Of a DNA stretch of 64,000 nucleotides, positions 33,887 to 45,943 are shown piece by piece. A model generated the notes under the pieces. That model saw nothing but the letters and a program-made list of their open reading frames with translations. It did no database searches and was not told the origin of the DNA. This stretch comes from Archegozetes longisetosus. Taxonomy: Eukaryota > Arthropoda > Arachnida > Sarcoptiformes > Trhypochthoniidae. The position numbers were made by a program, and so were the translations under genes. Within the stretch, counting starts at the first letter, position 1; every line of letters starts with the position of its first letter. Location: assembly GCA_018873245.2 (NCBI GenBank), contig JAEMBT020000009.1:10063288-10127287 (forward strand), given 5' to 3'.

Positions 33887-36800
33887 TTGGACTCCAACGC
33901 ATCCGCGTCTTTGTTCGTGGAGCCCACCTTGGCAAGGATAACTGAAGATTTCAACTCATCTATGCCAAGCCAAATGGATGCGCCCTCCTCCAACCACCAG
34001 GAATGCACCGCATATTCAGGTCAGGTACTTTTCACTATTATTTATTTATTTTTTACCTTCCCTTCCCGCCATTTTCTTTGTTTTGTTTTTGTTTTGTTTT
34101 TTTTTTGTTTTATTCATACCTTTTCCTCTCTCGCTATGCCTAATTTCACCCCACATTACCTCACTAGCATTTCACACTTGTCCCTCTTCCTCCTTAGCTA
34201 CCCCCAACCAGCACTCCCGCCTCCTTCCTTTCGGTCCCATCCCACCCCCCGGGCGGGTCTTCACAAGCTCTACCCCCTACCGCTCGCAAACGCAGTCTGT
34301 CTAATCCTACTACTTGCCGGCGACATCGAACCCAACCCTGGACCCCTCCTTCCCCCCCAGCTAAACATTTTACAACTTAATATAAATGGCCTTCGCAACA
34401 AAGTCCCCGAGCTCACCAAATTCCTCTCCCACCACAATATCCACATAGCCGCCCTTCAAGAAACAAAGCTGACCCCCCGTGCCCAGACCCCCAAAATTCC
34501 CAATTATTCTCCTATCCGACTCGACTGCCCCCAAGGCTCTGGTGGAGGCCTCATCCTCTACATACATAACTCAATTCCATACTCCACTCACGACCCCCTT
34601 CACTCCTCCCCCTAAACCCCCACTGTGAAACCTTAACCTGCTCCATTTACCTTAATAAGAAAACATACACTATTATCAATATATACAATCCACCCCCTTC
34701 CAGGTCCCCTCCTACCCTCAACCCTAATCTCAGTCAACTAATTAGCTTCCCTAACCCCATTATACTAGGCGACTTCAACGCTCATCACCCTACCTGGCTT
34801 AAAACACAGCCAGCCGACACACGAGGTAACCTCCTTTTAGAACAACTGGAACCCCTTCCCCTCCTCCTTTTAAATGAAAATACTCCCACGCGCGTAACCT
34901 CTTCTCAAAGACCCACCTCCCCTGACCTCACCCTCATATCCGCGACTTTCGCTTCCCACCTTACCTGGCGCACTGTTCCTGCCCTCTCTTCTGACCACCT
35001 CCCCATCATCATATCCTTTCCTCTCACACGTAAACCACCCCCTAGCTATCAAAAATCCTTCACCAACTTTAACAAAGCCGACTGGCTCACCTTCTCAGAA
35101 CTAGTCGAACTCTCCCTAGCTAACTACGACCCCTCCCTTTACCCTTCCATAGACCTAGCCGAAGCATATATCCGTGATTCAATAACCACTGCAGCTAAAA
35201 CAACAATCCCCTCCGGCCGGCGTAAGACGTATATTCCCTCCTTCTCCCCCCTCGATTAAAGCACTTATAGCAGAACGCAACTCCCTTCGACTTAAAATCT
35301 CCCACTCTCATAGCCCCCCATCCAGCTCTGACTCCCAACACCTCTGTTCCCTAAATAAACTAATTCACACCGAAATTAATAACCTCAAACGCAAAGGGTG
35401 GACAGATTTTGTCCAAACCCTGAACCACCGCACCGCCCCCCCACAAACTCTGGCAAACTATAAAATCTATAAACAACGATAGTCTCCAAACCTACGAAAC
35501 TATATCATCCCACCCACCAAACCAAGCCCCTCGCCCTAAAACCCAAGCAAACAACCTCATCAAATACTATGCCTCCATATCACGCAATCCCCCCTCCAGA
35601 TCGGACAGAAAAGTTATTCGCTCCCTAAAATCCATCAAACTCGACCCCCACCCCGACCCCCCTTTTTTCCCTGAGCAAACGCTAAAGATAATTCGCTCCA
35701 TCCTACCCTCAAAAGCACTCGGCCCTGACAATTTAGCAAACATCCACCTTAAACACCTTGGCCCAAACGCAATGACCGCCCTCCCTAAGCTGTTTAATTT
35801 CTCCTGGCTCAACTGTCAAATTCCATCCATCTGGAAAAAATCTATTATTATACCACTTCTCAAACCCAACAAACCCCCAAATCTTCCCTCCTCCTATCGT
35901 CCTATTTCTCTCCTCTCCCCCCTCTCTAAAGTCATGGAAAGGCTTATAAAAAACCGCATCGAACCCCATCTACTTCAAAATTCCCACCAGCAAGGTTTCC
36001 GGAAATCACTCTCAACCGTCACCGCCCTCACTGAACTCACTCAAACCATTTTAAATGGTTTTAACCAAAAGAAACCCTCTACCCGCACGATCGCCCTCTG
36101 TCTCGACCTGTCTAAAGCCTTCGACACTGTGTCCACTCCACTCCTTATCTCTAAGCTTAACAATACCCCACTCCCCCTAACGACAAACGCTGGCTTGCAA
36201 ATTTTCTTCGCGGCAGGCAATCCTGCGTCAAGTTAGGCAACACCCTTAGCTCTCACAGAAACTTTAGAAATGGTGTACCCCAAGGCGCTGTTCTATCCCC
36301 CCTACTATTTAACTTCTACATAGCTGACATCCCTACTCCCCTTCCCATCTAAAGCTAATAACCTACGCAGACGATATCACCATCCTTTCCTCCCATCCCA
36401 ATAAACTCACGGCTGCCTCTCACCTCCAATCCTTCCTCCCTATCATTGAACAATGGGCCTCTAAAAACCGCCTCACTATCTCTCCCGACAAATCTTCCAG
36501 CACCCTCTTCACCCCCGACCGCCATGAACTCGATTTCCGGCCTCCCCTCACTCTAAACAACTCCTGCATTCCTACCACCAAAAACCCCAAAATTCTTGGG
36601 GTAATCTTTGACCCCCTCCTCACTTTTTCCCCGCATACCTCCCACCTTAAGCAAAAATCACACCGACGCCTAAACTCATTGAAAGCCCTATCCTCCACAA
36701 CCTGGGGTCAAGATAAAGAAACCCTTATATCCCTTTACAAATCCTATATCCGTCCCTTACTGGAATATGCAGCTCCCGCCTGGTCCCCCCCTATCTGCCC

Positions 36801-37463
36801 GACTAACCTCCATAAACTGCAGATTATTCAAAACATAGCCCTCCGCCTAGCAACCGGCTCCACCCAAATGTCCTCCCATTCCCACCTACATAATGAAACC
36901 AAGATCCTTCCACTAACTACCCATATAAATCTATTGGGCACCCAATTCTACACCAGACTCACCGACAGTTCCCACCCTTCACACCACCTCACCCTCCCTT
37001 ATATCCCCCTAGGCAAATGAAAAACACACCTTCCTCCCATTTTTCATATCTCCTCTCGACTCACTCTGACCCCCAGTCAAGCGACATTTCCCAAACAATC
37101 GTCAGTCTTCATACAAACTTTACTGCCCGCAGCATATCATCCCTTTCTCCCAATAAACTCTTAGGACAGAAACCCCCAGAAATAAATCCATCAGAAATTA
37201 CCCTCCCTCGGAAAGCCCGCTCCATTCTCTCCCAACTTCGCTCGAACTACTCAACTCTCCTCCGGGACTACCTTTATCGCACAAATAGAAGCGACACCGA
37301 CCGATGCCGCTTCTGCCACTCCTCTCCTGGAACCACCAAACACATATTTTCTCAATGCCCCGGCCTTTCTTATCTCCGACACACTCATCGTATAGACCTT
37401 TTTTCTCTTTGGAGAGCACCTGAAGACGCAATCGCCTTCCTGGAGGCCTCAAGACTCATGTGA
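33887..37463 (+). pseudogene. LINE endonuclease-reverse transcriptase ORF with frameshifts
   Basis: Domains in order: a 2A-like DIEPNPGP motif (34,322-34,345); endonuclease start LNILQLNINGLRNKVPEL with LQETKL (34,360-34,470); after a frameshift near 34,605, ILGDFNAHHPTW and SDHLPI (34,765-35,010); after further shifts, reverse transcriptase blocks SYRPISLLSPLSKVMERLI (about 35,895-35,950), ALCLDLSKAFDTV with the first catalytic Asp (about 36,095-36,130), NGVPQGAVLSPLLFNFYIAD (36,269-36,330) and YADD (36,364-36,375). A thumb-like region with YKSYIRPLLEYAAPAWSP follows. The C-terminus has CRFC-x8-H-x4-C (37,305-37,361). No RNase H is seen. Frameshifts lie near 34,605, 35,240, 35,500-35,750, 36,185, 36,350 and 37,020. 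Confidence 0.88.
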
Positions 37464-37498
37464 ATCGCATCACAGAAGCGGAGGCAACAACAACAACA
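33889..37498 (+). mobile_element. APE-type non-LTR retrotransposon (LINE), inactive
   Basis: About 3.6 kb between two copies of ACTAACAATTT (33,878-33,888 and 37,499-37,509). The matching empty site is in the left arm near 24,440. The 3' end is a short (CAA)n run, so the plus strand is the sense strand. The element is strongly C-rich and G-poor on this strand, unlike the AT-rich host flanks. It encodes an apurinic-type endonuclease and a reverse transcriptase in at least five frame segments. It belongs to the broad CR1/Jockey/I group by domain order; the exact clade needs a tree. Confidence 0.9.
34322..34345 (+). other. 2A-like ribosome-skipping motif in the LINE ORF
   Basis: The codons give DIEPNPGP, preceded by LLLAG, which fits the general 2A consensus D(V/I)ExNPGP with the usual leucine-rich lead-in. 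It sits immediately before the endonuclease domain, the position in which 2A-like motifs were reported in some APE-type LINEs. Activity is an inference. Confidence 0.75.
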
Positions 37499-37499
37499 A

Positions 37500-38800
37500 C
37501 TAACAATTTAATTGTCAATATGAGTATTGTTTAGCAGATGTTCATTCTTAACACTTTTAACTATACTATAATGAATAATTGTAACGAGCAGAATATCAAT
37601 TATAAAAATAGACATAATTTCTAAGTGTACAAGAATATATACCTCTTTAACAGCTTATAATTTTATTACTACTATGAGAAATTAATTAATTCTGAGCATG
37701 AGATCTCATGAGATATGGCTCTATTATCGCTATCAAAATAAGCATTCAAAGAAAATCAGGAATAAAAAATTATAAAAATAGACACGGTCAGTCAAAAAGT
37801 TCTCGACCTAATACATTTCTTGATTTTCTTTGAACGCTTATTTTGATAGCGATAATAGAGCCATATCTCATGAGATCTCGTGCTCAGAATTAATTAATTT
37901 CTCATAGTAGTAATAAAATTATAAGCTGTTAAAGAGGTATATATTCTTGTACACTTAGAAATTATGTCTATTTTTATAATTGATATTCTACTCGTTACAA
38001 TTATTCATTATAGTATAGTTAAAAGTGTTAAAATGAACATCTGCTAAACAATACACGTATTGACAATTAAATTGTTAAAAAGTTTTTAGTTAATAACGTT
38101 AGGTTAGGTAAAGTTATAAACAAATTTGAAAAATGAAACATCTTTAATGAGCTATTAATTTATTTCCTTCGATTCAGTATGATATATATTACATTCGCGT
38201 TCATATTACAAATAAGTTTAGGTTTGGAACTTTGGTGAATAAGGTAATTAATGGGCTTTAAAAAGTAACTAAAGACCCATTAATCACGTTATTCACCAAG
38301 TTCGAAATTTAAACTTATATACAATACGAACCTATTTATATCTCATTCTCAATTAAAGAGAAGAAACTAATAGTTTATTAACGATGTTTAATGATTCAAA
38401 TTCATTTGCAAAACATCAATAACTAAAAACTTTTAAACTTAATTGTCAAAACGGGTATATTATTTCAATCGAAAACCTGCGTTAAATTCATGATGTGTTT
38501 GAAATAAATGGTGACATATATACAGTCGACTCTTTGTATAATGAAGTCGAATATAGTGACCAACTCACTATAATGAACACTTTTTCAAAAATTATCTAGT
38601 TCGAAGACTATATAAACTGTATCGGGACATAGTGAACTCTCGTTATAATCGCCCGACTTTTAGTACAATATGCTGTTCATTATAATGTTCATTAAACCAA
38701 TATCATCTTTAATAATATATATCATTTTAAGCGTATATATCATTTTTAGCGTATATATCATTTTTATGGTATATATCATTTTTAAGCATAGAATACATAT
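37500..38800. repeat. Palindromic intergenic region, right arm
   Basis: Counterpart of 23,157-24,850. Inverted halves meet at about 37,770-37,815 around CGGTCAGTCAAAAAGTTCTC; the other half lies on the far side of the LINE (33,215-33,888). It contains the same fold-back repeat with GGTGAATAAGG / GTTATTCACC (38,230-38,300), GTTAGGTTAGG (38,098) and the ATGATATATA array (38,705-38,790). Confidence 0.75.
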
Positions 38801-39016
38801 TTCATAAAAGAAAACTTCGTTAAAATTGAGACTTCTACAGTCGTCTAATCTTTCTTATAAGATTGATTAGCTCTTATCATGGATTCGTTGAATCTATAAA
38901 ATAATAGTAAGACTTAACAATACTCTCATATCTTTTTGATATCATTTCAGAGCGCTTTAAATATAATATTTATATATTTTTCAAACTTGATGAAAGTTAT
39001 TAAAACTAAAAACTGA

Positions 39017-40403
39017 ATGGCGTTCAATATAGAAAATGCTTTCGATCCATCGCAAATATTACCGTCAGAATTGTTGGTCACTTCTGCTGGATCTCACCTA
39101 TATCTCATCGGTGTATCTCTTTTCCCAAACGGATCGATTAAAAGGAACAAATTTCATAACCCATTATTGATTACTATAATGACTTCAATATATATAGTCA
39201 AATGTATCATTACTTTACTATTACCAGAAGATAATCCTGAATATTTCATAATAATTCTCGACTTCTCATACTTTATGAACGTGAGAATTCACTTTAACCT
39301 CCTAGTTATAATAATATTTATATTATCGCTGGTTACACAATGGATTCATTATAGAAATTATAAGAATAACGACTTTCCAACTTACTTAAGACCATTTGAG
39401 ATGATATCAGGACGTACTTCACCACTAAGTATTGGACTTTCAAACAAAGTCAGAATCTACAAACTCATGAAAATAGCGAAACTAATATTCTATGTCTGCG
39501 ATAACCTTTTAAAACCAGTGACCATAATACTTTGTTTGATTACTTACAATTTACCGATCCTTCTCAACTGTTCTTTCGTTCAGTTCATTTTCTATGCATT
39601 TCCTCTGAATTTTCTCTTGATTTCAACCGCTTATAGCGTTTACCTGATTGTTCTGTATCATATCCTCTACTTTTACCTCATATGTTATTACCTGACAATC
39701 AAAGCTAAGGAATTGAATGAGAAAATTCAAACTTTTGCCAAAAGCAGATCGAAGTTAACGAACAAAAGAGCTGTGGCTATAATGAAGGCTCTGGATGAAA
39801 ACTATTCGGAAATCTACTCGTTTAATAAAGATTTTTGGTCGAAATATTTATTCTGGATTTGGCTTGTATTCTCTGCCGTAATTGACTTGTTCTTATTCAT
39901 TGGCATATTCTCGAACACTGGTTTGCTATTAAAAGTGATTTTCATTTATGGTGCTTTTTTGTTCATGATCCCTCTGATAATAATGATAAGTTGTACCTCT
40001 TCCGTCTATTATCAATCTAATAGAATGTATGGTATATTATTGGGAATGGTGTTCACACCTAACAAGTTGTCCTTAACTAACGACACACATATCAAAGTTT
40101 GTAAAACTCACAACAATCAAAGATTTACTAATTAAATTAATGAAAAATCTTATTATTTTTTAGTTCTCATCATTCGTTCAAAGATTGAGTGAAAATAAAG
40201 TTGGATTTTATTGTTGGAAACTATTTGTTATAGACTACTTTCGTGGATATGAAGTAAGACTAATTTATAATATGATATCGAATTTAACACTTTTTATATT
40301 ATATATAGGTTACAGCCTTGACTATGGTTTTTATGCTGAAAATCATAGAAGTTTCATTGTATTAATCAGAGAATATGTTGAAAGTCGTCGACTTCTAATA
40401 TGA
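39017..40403 (+). CDS. Gustatory-receptor-like seven-transmembrane protein (copy E, intact)
   Basis: Exon 1 is 39,017-40,096 (360 codons) and exon 2 is 40,164-40,403 (79 codons plus stop), for 439 aa. The 67-bp intron has donor GTTTGT, a TTACTAAT branch-like site and acceptor TTTTAG in phase 0. Start MAFNIENAFD is shared by all copies. Hydrophobic segments lie near residues 50-69, 93-108, 165-180, 188-225, 268-290 and 294-320, with TM7 at about 392-412; the loop at 228-262 is rich in Lys and Arg (AKSRSKLTNKR). Length and the separate TM7 exon fit arthropod gustatory receptors. It is the intact twin of the frameshifted copy B in the other arm. No signal peptide, as expected. The family call is structural, not by a diagnostic motif. 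Confidence 0.75.
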
Positions 40404-41540
40404 TATTCACCTTGATATGATATCCATTTCTATAATTGCTATTGTACTCGTTACAGTTGTTGATTATGGTATATTTAACAGTGTTTGAAGTAAGTATCGC
40501 CTATTGTCAGGTTTGACCTCGTCTTCTCGCTTGCATTCGAGCTAAAGGCTCGAGCTCTGTTGATTGAACATCCAAACAATATCTGTAGACAATACTCTAC
40601 AATATACTCAGGTTTCATACCTGTAGCACTAGTTGTTTGAAAATTAAATAACTAAAATCGCGTTTAAAAACTTTTGCAAAGTTTTATTGATTTATTAAGT
40701 TTGACTTTTGTTATATTTATAAGTTATATGTGTAACAACGATAATAACGATATGTAACCGAACTTTAAATTTCGTAATTTGAGCTGAAAGTTAGGCTTTA
40801 ATTTATTAGCATAATTTGCAAATTTTGAAGTTTTCCTTCATTTGATTCGTTAAATGAAATTTGAGAATTTAGCGAAAATTTGATTTTATTGTCAATTAGA
40901 ATAACTGTGTTTTTTACATTAAATTTTGAAATGTTACTTGATTCAATATGATACTCTTTAAAACCGGATTAATTGAATAAAATTTCATCACATATTTATT
41001 GCAAACAAATGTAACTGAATGTTACATATTGAGTGATTGATTGACAATTCTGTCAGTTAACTAGTGTTGAGAAATTTCTAGAAAATATTTTCTGAGGAGA
41101 AAGTTTCTGAAACGTTTCTAGAATTATTTCTAGTGTATGAAAATGTTATTTACATTGAAGTATAGTATAATTCACCTCAGATTGATGAAAGTAGAATGTT
41201 TTTGATATCTGTTCTTAAATCCTTATGAATCATATTAAAATTGGCTTTTAGTATCAAATCATTCTCATTTTTCAGATTTTGAAACAGGTTTATGAATACC
41301 ATAATTTATTGATGGGTTATCTGAGTGATAGATTGGAAGGGCCTTCTCGGGATGAGTGAATTTATTTCACGGGATCCCGGAATTCCACTTTTCAATGAAT
41401 AAGCTTTCAAAATTAATTTCAGAAGAAATAGTTTTGTGAAGCTATTGGCAACAAGTTTCTACTTAATCACAATTTCCTAAAGTGTTACATCTTGTTCTAA
41501 ATTAGAACTAGTTACATTCGCACGTGTAAGAACTTTTTTT
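40404..41540. other. Receptor 3' flank, outer part of the right arm
   Basis: No gene. Inverted copy of 20,409-21,546. Contains a TTCTAGAA-rich patch (41,065-41,140) also present at 9,360-9,500. Confidence 0.5.
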
Positions 41541-42027
41541 GGGTGAATCCGAGCTAATGGGTCTAATTCACCCAAGGCAACATTTAATTGTTTCTTTTAG
41601 CTCTTCGATACTTCTCTACTGACTAAGGAATAGAAAACTTTGTCCTAGATTATTATGGAGATTTAATGAATCACGTGCTATTTATAATAACATAATTAGG
41701 GGTGAATCCGGGTTAATGGGTCTAAGGGGGTTTCCGACCCCATCCCGAAGTGTGATATATCGTTAGATTCAGTGCGTCAAGCTGAACATTTTGATGCCAC
41801 ATTTGATCACTTTTGATTAGATTTGGCTTGGGTTACAACTTGGTAAAGCCAGGTTTACCCATTTTTGAGGGGGTTAGTTCTAGGTGGTCTGGAGTGGTGA
41901 AGTTCAGGTTGGAAGTGATCAAGTATGGTATCAAAATGTTCAGCTCGACGAACCGAATCCAATGATGTATTACACATGGAGGTGGGGTGTCGGGAACCCT
42001 TTCAGACCCATTAGCCCGGATTCACCC
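41541..42027. mobile_element. MITE with GGGTGAATCC ends, plus a broken copy
   Basis: A complete copy runs 41,700-42,027 with inverted ends GGGTGAATCCGGGTTAATGG / CCATTAGCCCGGATTCACCC. A truncated copy starts at 41,541 with GGGTGAATCCGAGCTAATGG. Between them is a 115-bp direct repeat of the zinc-finger/hAT-like relic (41,584-41,698). The interior (GTGATCAAGTATGG, CGAATCCAATGATGTATTAC) is related to the fold-back arms at 59,360-59,530 and 61,240-61,460. Confidence 0.72.
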
Positions 42028-44519
42028 AATTTGGGGTTAAATTTTTTAATGAAAAATTTTTCCTGTTTATTGTCTTTTGACACCAATTCTATGCTTTTAT
42101 TTTATGGCTTTATTTCATGTTAAGATGTCGTTCAGTACCAGTAAAGGCATCACTTCTTTATTATGCTATTACATGGAAATATATTTAATATAAGAATTAT
42201 TAAATTACGGTTTATCTCAAAAATAAAAATATATATCATATTAATTCAATTATTCTTATATATTTTATGTTAAGAAATAATTAAAATTTTTCTAATATAT
42301 TTCTATAATTATTAAAAGTTATTATTTGAAAACTAAATATGAAAAAAGTTTTTCAAAAATTCTTATATTTAATTGAAGAAAGGAAATTAAAAAAAATGAA
42401 TACCTTATTTATATTTTCTGTTCAAATTGATTTCTAAGTCATTAACTTAAAACTTAGAAACGCTATAAGTGTCAATACGAGTGTAATATTTAAATCGATA
42501 ATTTGCATTAGATTCATAGCATGTTTGAAATAAATTCTGATATTTGTTGAGTAAAATACTTAGAGTATTAGTTGAATTTAAATGAATTCTAATCGGTATC
42601 TACCAAAAATAAAATTACGATTATTTGATAAATCTGTTGTAAATAAATATTATTTCAATTTTTAATATAATTAATGTAAAATTTTCGATGAGAAACCACG
42701 AATAGATGAAACCAAATATCACATACATTTAAAGCAAATATCACGTTTAGTAGGACTAAACTAATGAACAATTATTTCACTAATCGTAACAGTAAATGCA
42801 ATAGTTAATATTTTTCATAAAAATAGTAAATAATTGAACTGCTTTACTGATTTTGCATATTTGAAAGAGTTGTATGCTTTGATAAACTTTTATCAAACTA
42901 GACTAAATATTCTAAGAACATTTATGAAGTCTCAAAAATAAAATTCTGTCGACTAAGTATAAAGAAATTCAGAAACTGATACAATTGCTAAATCTGAATG
43001 CGCGTCTAAGCTATTTTCTGATGGAGATTGAAAAAAGGTTAATCAGATCAAATTTTTATTGATAATAAAATTTATTATTTAAACCTATGGATACAGTTTT
43101 TGTATTTCGGTCATTTGAAGGTTAAAAATCGGAAGCTATGTTCGGTTAAAAAACTAGAAAAAATTTTAAAACATTAGTGAATAATTAGGTTTATATGGAA
43201 TATAACAAAATACATAATGATTTGCATCCAAAGTGTTTCTGTATCCAAGCAGTTGTCTTCGAGTGTTGAATTTGATAGTTCTGTAGTTTGATAGTTTGGT
43301 AGTTTACTAAAATCTAATGAGGTATTTATGCTATTAGTAACAGTACATAAATACTCGTTTGCATTTATTGATAAATAGTAAAAATGTGTAATTAAAAGTA
43401 TTACGTGGGATACATTTAAGATATGATGTACTTTATACTTATAAATAGCTACGATTTTGACATTTACATATGATGCCTTGAATTCAGTAACGACTTGTGT
43501 GGAGATATAAGGTTTTTCGGATTATTGCACTAAATCAATGTTTAGGTCTTACTTTACATTCAGACAAATTTTCATAATATGTTCCAATGAGTTCCAGTGA
43601 TATGATTAAATCGGCAAAGAAGTTGTCTCTAATTCCTATAGAAAAGCATTACAACTAAGAGTAGTTTTGCACTTATGCGTCATATGAGTGCGTTAACTGC
43701 ATATTTCAATTATTTATACAATACCAATTTGAATGTGAGTCAATTATTTACAAACTTTTCAAATAAAACTATTTTTTGTTTACGTTTATTTGTTTTGATT
43801 TTTAAAATCTTAAAATGTGTGATTTATTGAAAAATGAATTGAAAAATATCACTAATTGTTATAAATAGACAAACGCTTATATACTTGATTAATAATTAGT
43901 TGATGCAAGTCTAGAGAAAATGGAAAGAAACTTACATCACATCCAATCTTATGGCAGAAAAACACGAGAAAAATTTTAAGAAATGAGTAAATTATCGAAA
44001 ATGAATGATTTAAATGTATTTGAAAGTTGTGCTACTTTAAACGCGATTTTCTCATTTCTGCGCATAAGGCTATAAGTCGTTACTGCATACAACGCATCAT
44101 GCTGTGAAATATAAAAAAATATAGTGCTTTAGTTTTTATAATTGTTTAGTTAGTCATCTTAAGAGATTAACCTTAATCTATAGTAAAGTAGTTTAGTAGT
44201 AAAATAGAAAGTGTAGTTTACAACTTTAATTTGTAATGAGTAATTATCTTTGAGATCACAGTACAAGATCATTTTCCATTTGAGTGATAAATAATGGTAT
44301 AAGTACTATTTACCTAAATTACAGAAAACACAAATATTTTTTTTTCAGATAAAAATAACTATTGTGAGAACCAAAAATTATAAAAGGCAAGAGAAGTTGT
44401 GTAACGAGAGACAGATAAAACATAAAACCTTAACTGTTAACTGCTATTCATTCTATATCAAAAGTTATAATAAAATAATTATTAAGAAATAGAAGTCTTT
44501 TATTTGAAGTATATATTTA
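42028..44519. other. Non-coding AT-rich stretch
   Basis: No gene. At about 42,420-42,600 there is one more reverse arm of the receptor 5'-flank repeat (CGATAATTTGCATTAGATTC, GTTTGAAATAAATTC). A small GTAGTTTGATAGTTTGGTAG tandem lies at about 43,280-43,310. Confidence 0.4.
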
Positions 44520-45360
44520 CAGGGTCCGGCATATGTTACGCAAAAATTTAAAAGTTTATTACAAAGAAATTACAAATGATATCGAATTCAAATAAATTTC
44601 ATTTTATTCAGAAAAGTATAAAATTTAATGAATTAGGTTTTTAAAATTTTTTGCTTCATTAATCACTAAATGCTGAAGGCGTTCCTGAAAGGCTTCTCAA
44701 GCCTTTTGTCTCATGTCATCTGGGATAGCCGAAATGACTTCTTTTATGCGTTCTTCAAGTGGTTCCAGATTCTCAATACTTTATATATGTATATACACCA
44801 TATATACAGTCATAAAAAAAACTAAAGTACCAACTAAATTTGACCTAGTTCCTTACTCTTTAGTTCGATTTTGATTTCAGAATTATTGTTTGTGAGTAAT
44901 CATGGAAGGAATAATTTTAAAAAAAGTTCAAAAATTCATTTTGGTAAATTTTTTACAAAAGATATATTGAATAACTCGAAAACTACAAGGTATATTTCGA
45001 ATTTTTCAGTTCTTTTTTGTGGAGCTGAGAAAATGAGTCCACACGCGTTTCAGGAAATCTTTGAAAAATTACTCATTGAACCATGGTATTTTGTTAAACA
45101 TTAATGTCATCAATACAATAGAGTTAAAGTTGAGAAGTTTATAAAATTAAGAGCTTCTGGAAAAAGTAAAGTAGAAATCAAACGGCGATTAAGTAGGAAT
45201 AGTATTGATTAAGTTAATATTTAACAAACTACAGCATTTAGTGGTTAGTGAATGAAAACATTTTGAAAACCTAGTTCATTAAATTTTATACTTTTCTGAA
45301 TAAAATGCAATTTATTTCTAATAAACTTTTAAAATTTTGCGTAATATATGTCGGACCCTG
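44520..45360 (-). mobile_element. Nonautonomous Tc1/mariner-type element with 100-bp ends
   Basis: The inverted ends start CAGGGTCCGGCATATGTTAC (left) and, reversed, CAGGGTCCGACATATATTAC; similarity extends about 100 bp. TA flanks both ends. On the minus strand at about 44,780-44,640 a transposase C-terminal tail survives: LEPLEERIKEVISAIPDDM, then FQERLQHLV. The catalytic core is gone. Length is 841 bp. Confidence 0.8.
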
Positions 45361-45729
45361 TATATCATATTTATAATAAAGAGTACGAAAAGGTGAGTAT
45401 CAAACAATTTACTTTAAAAAGTAAAGCATACTCTATCGAGTCCAACCTGACTCTTAGATATAGAATTAGGTAAAAGTAAATTGGAATCTCACATAGACGT
45501 CCCTGATTTCAATTTACTCATTCCTAGACACACACATTACATGAGAAATTATATCGATCCCAAGTCACAAAAATAAACGTGACAATATTTATGTAATAAA
45601 TGAACATTATGTTATTTAATGATCAAAAATGGAAAGAGCCTTTAGAGAAGAAATCAATAATTTATTAACGATCTATTTTCGATTCTTTTTCTAGTTCTTA
45701 TTAATTTGTAAGGCGATTAATTGGGAACT

Positions 45730-45902
45730 CATGCTGAGCCCAGAACAGTACAATTTGCATGCGATGCGATGCGATGCTACACAAACACAAACGCCAGCGA
45801 AATTTCATGCGATAAACTGCATGCAATCTTAATCCACAACATTAAGACATCGTATTTGAACATATCCAACAAAAACTCTAGGGCCACCTCATATGAAAGC
45901 GT

Positions 45903-45943
<41 letters not shown>

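Larger units (their letters stand above)
32110..41540. repeat. Right arm of the large inverted duplication
   Basis: Reverse complement of 20,409-26,280, with a 3.6-kb LINE inserted. The outer limit is exact: homology stops after a run of T at 41,540, against the run of A at 20,409. Like the left arm it is an internal palindrome, centred at about 37,795. Confidence 0.85.

Noticed and set aside
34370..35052. Minus-strand open frames under the LINE (34,370-34,567; 34,870-35,052; also 35,567-35,969, 36,420-36,698, 37,198-37,452)
   Set aside because: They are antisense shadows of the C-rich LINE coding strand; low stop density comes from composition.
41884..42123. 79-codon frame in the MITE
   Set aside because: Made of the MITE terminal repeat; no protein similarity recognised.
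44871..45104. 77-codon plus-strand frame inside the 44,520-45,360 element
   Set aside because: The recognisable transposase tail is on the other strand; this frame matches nothing I know.
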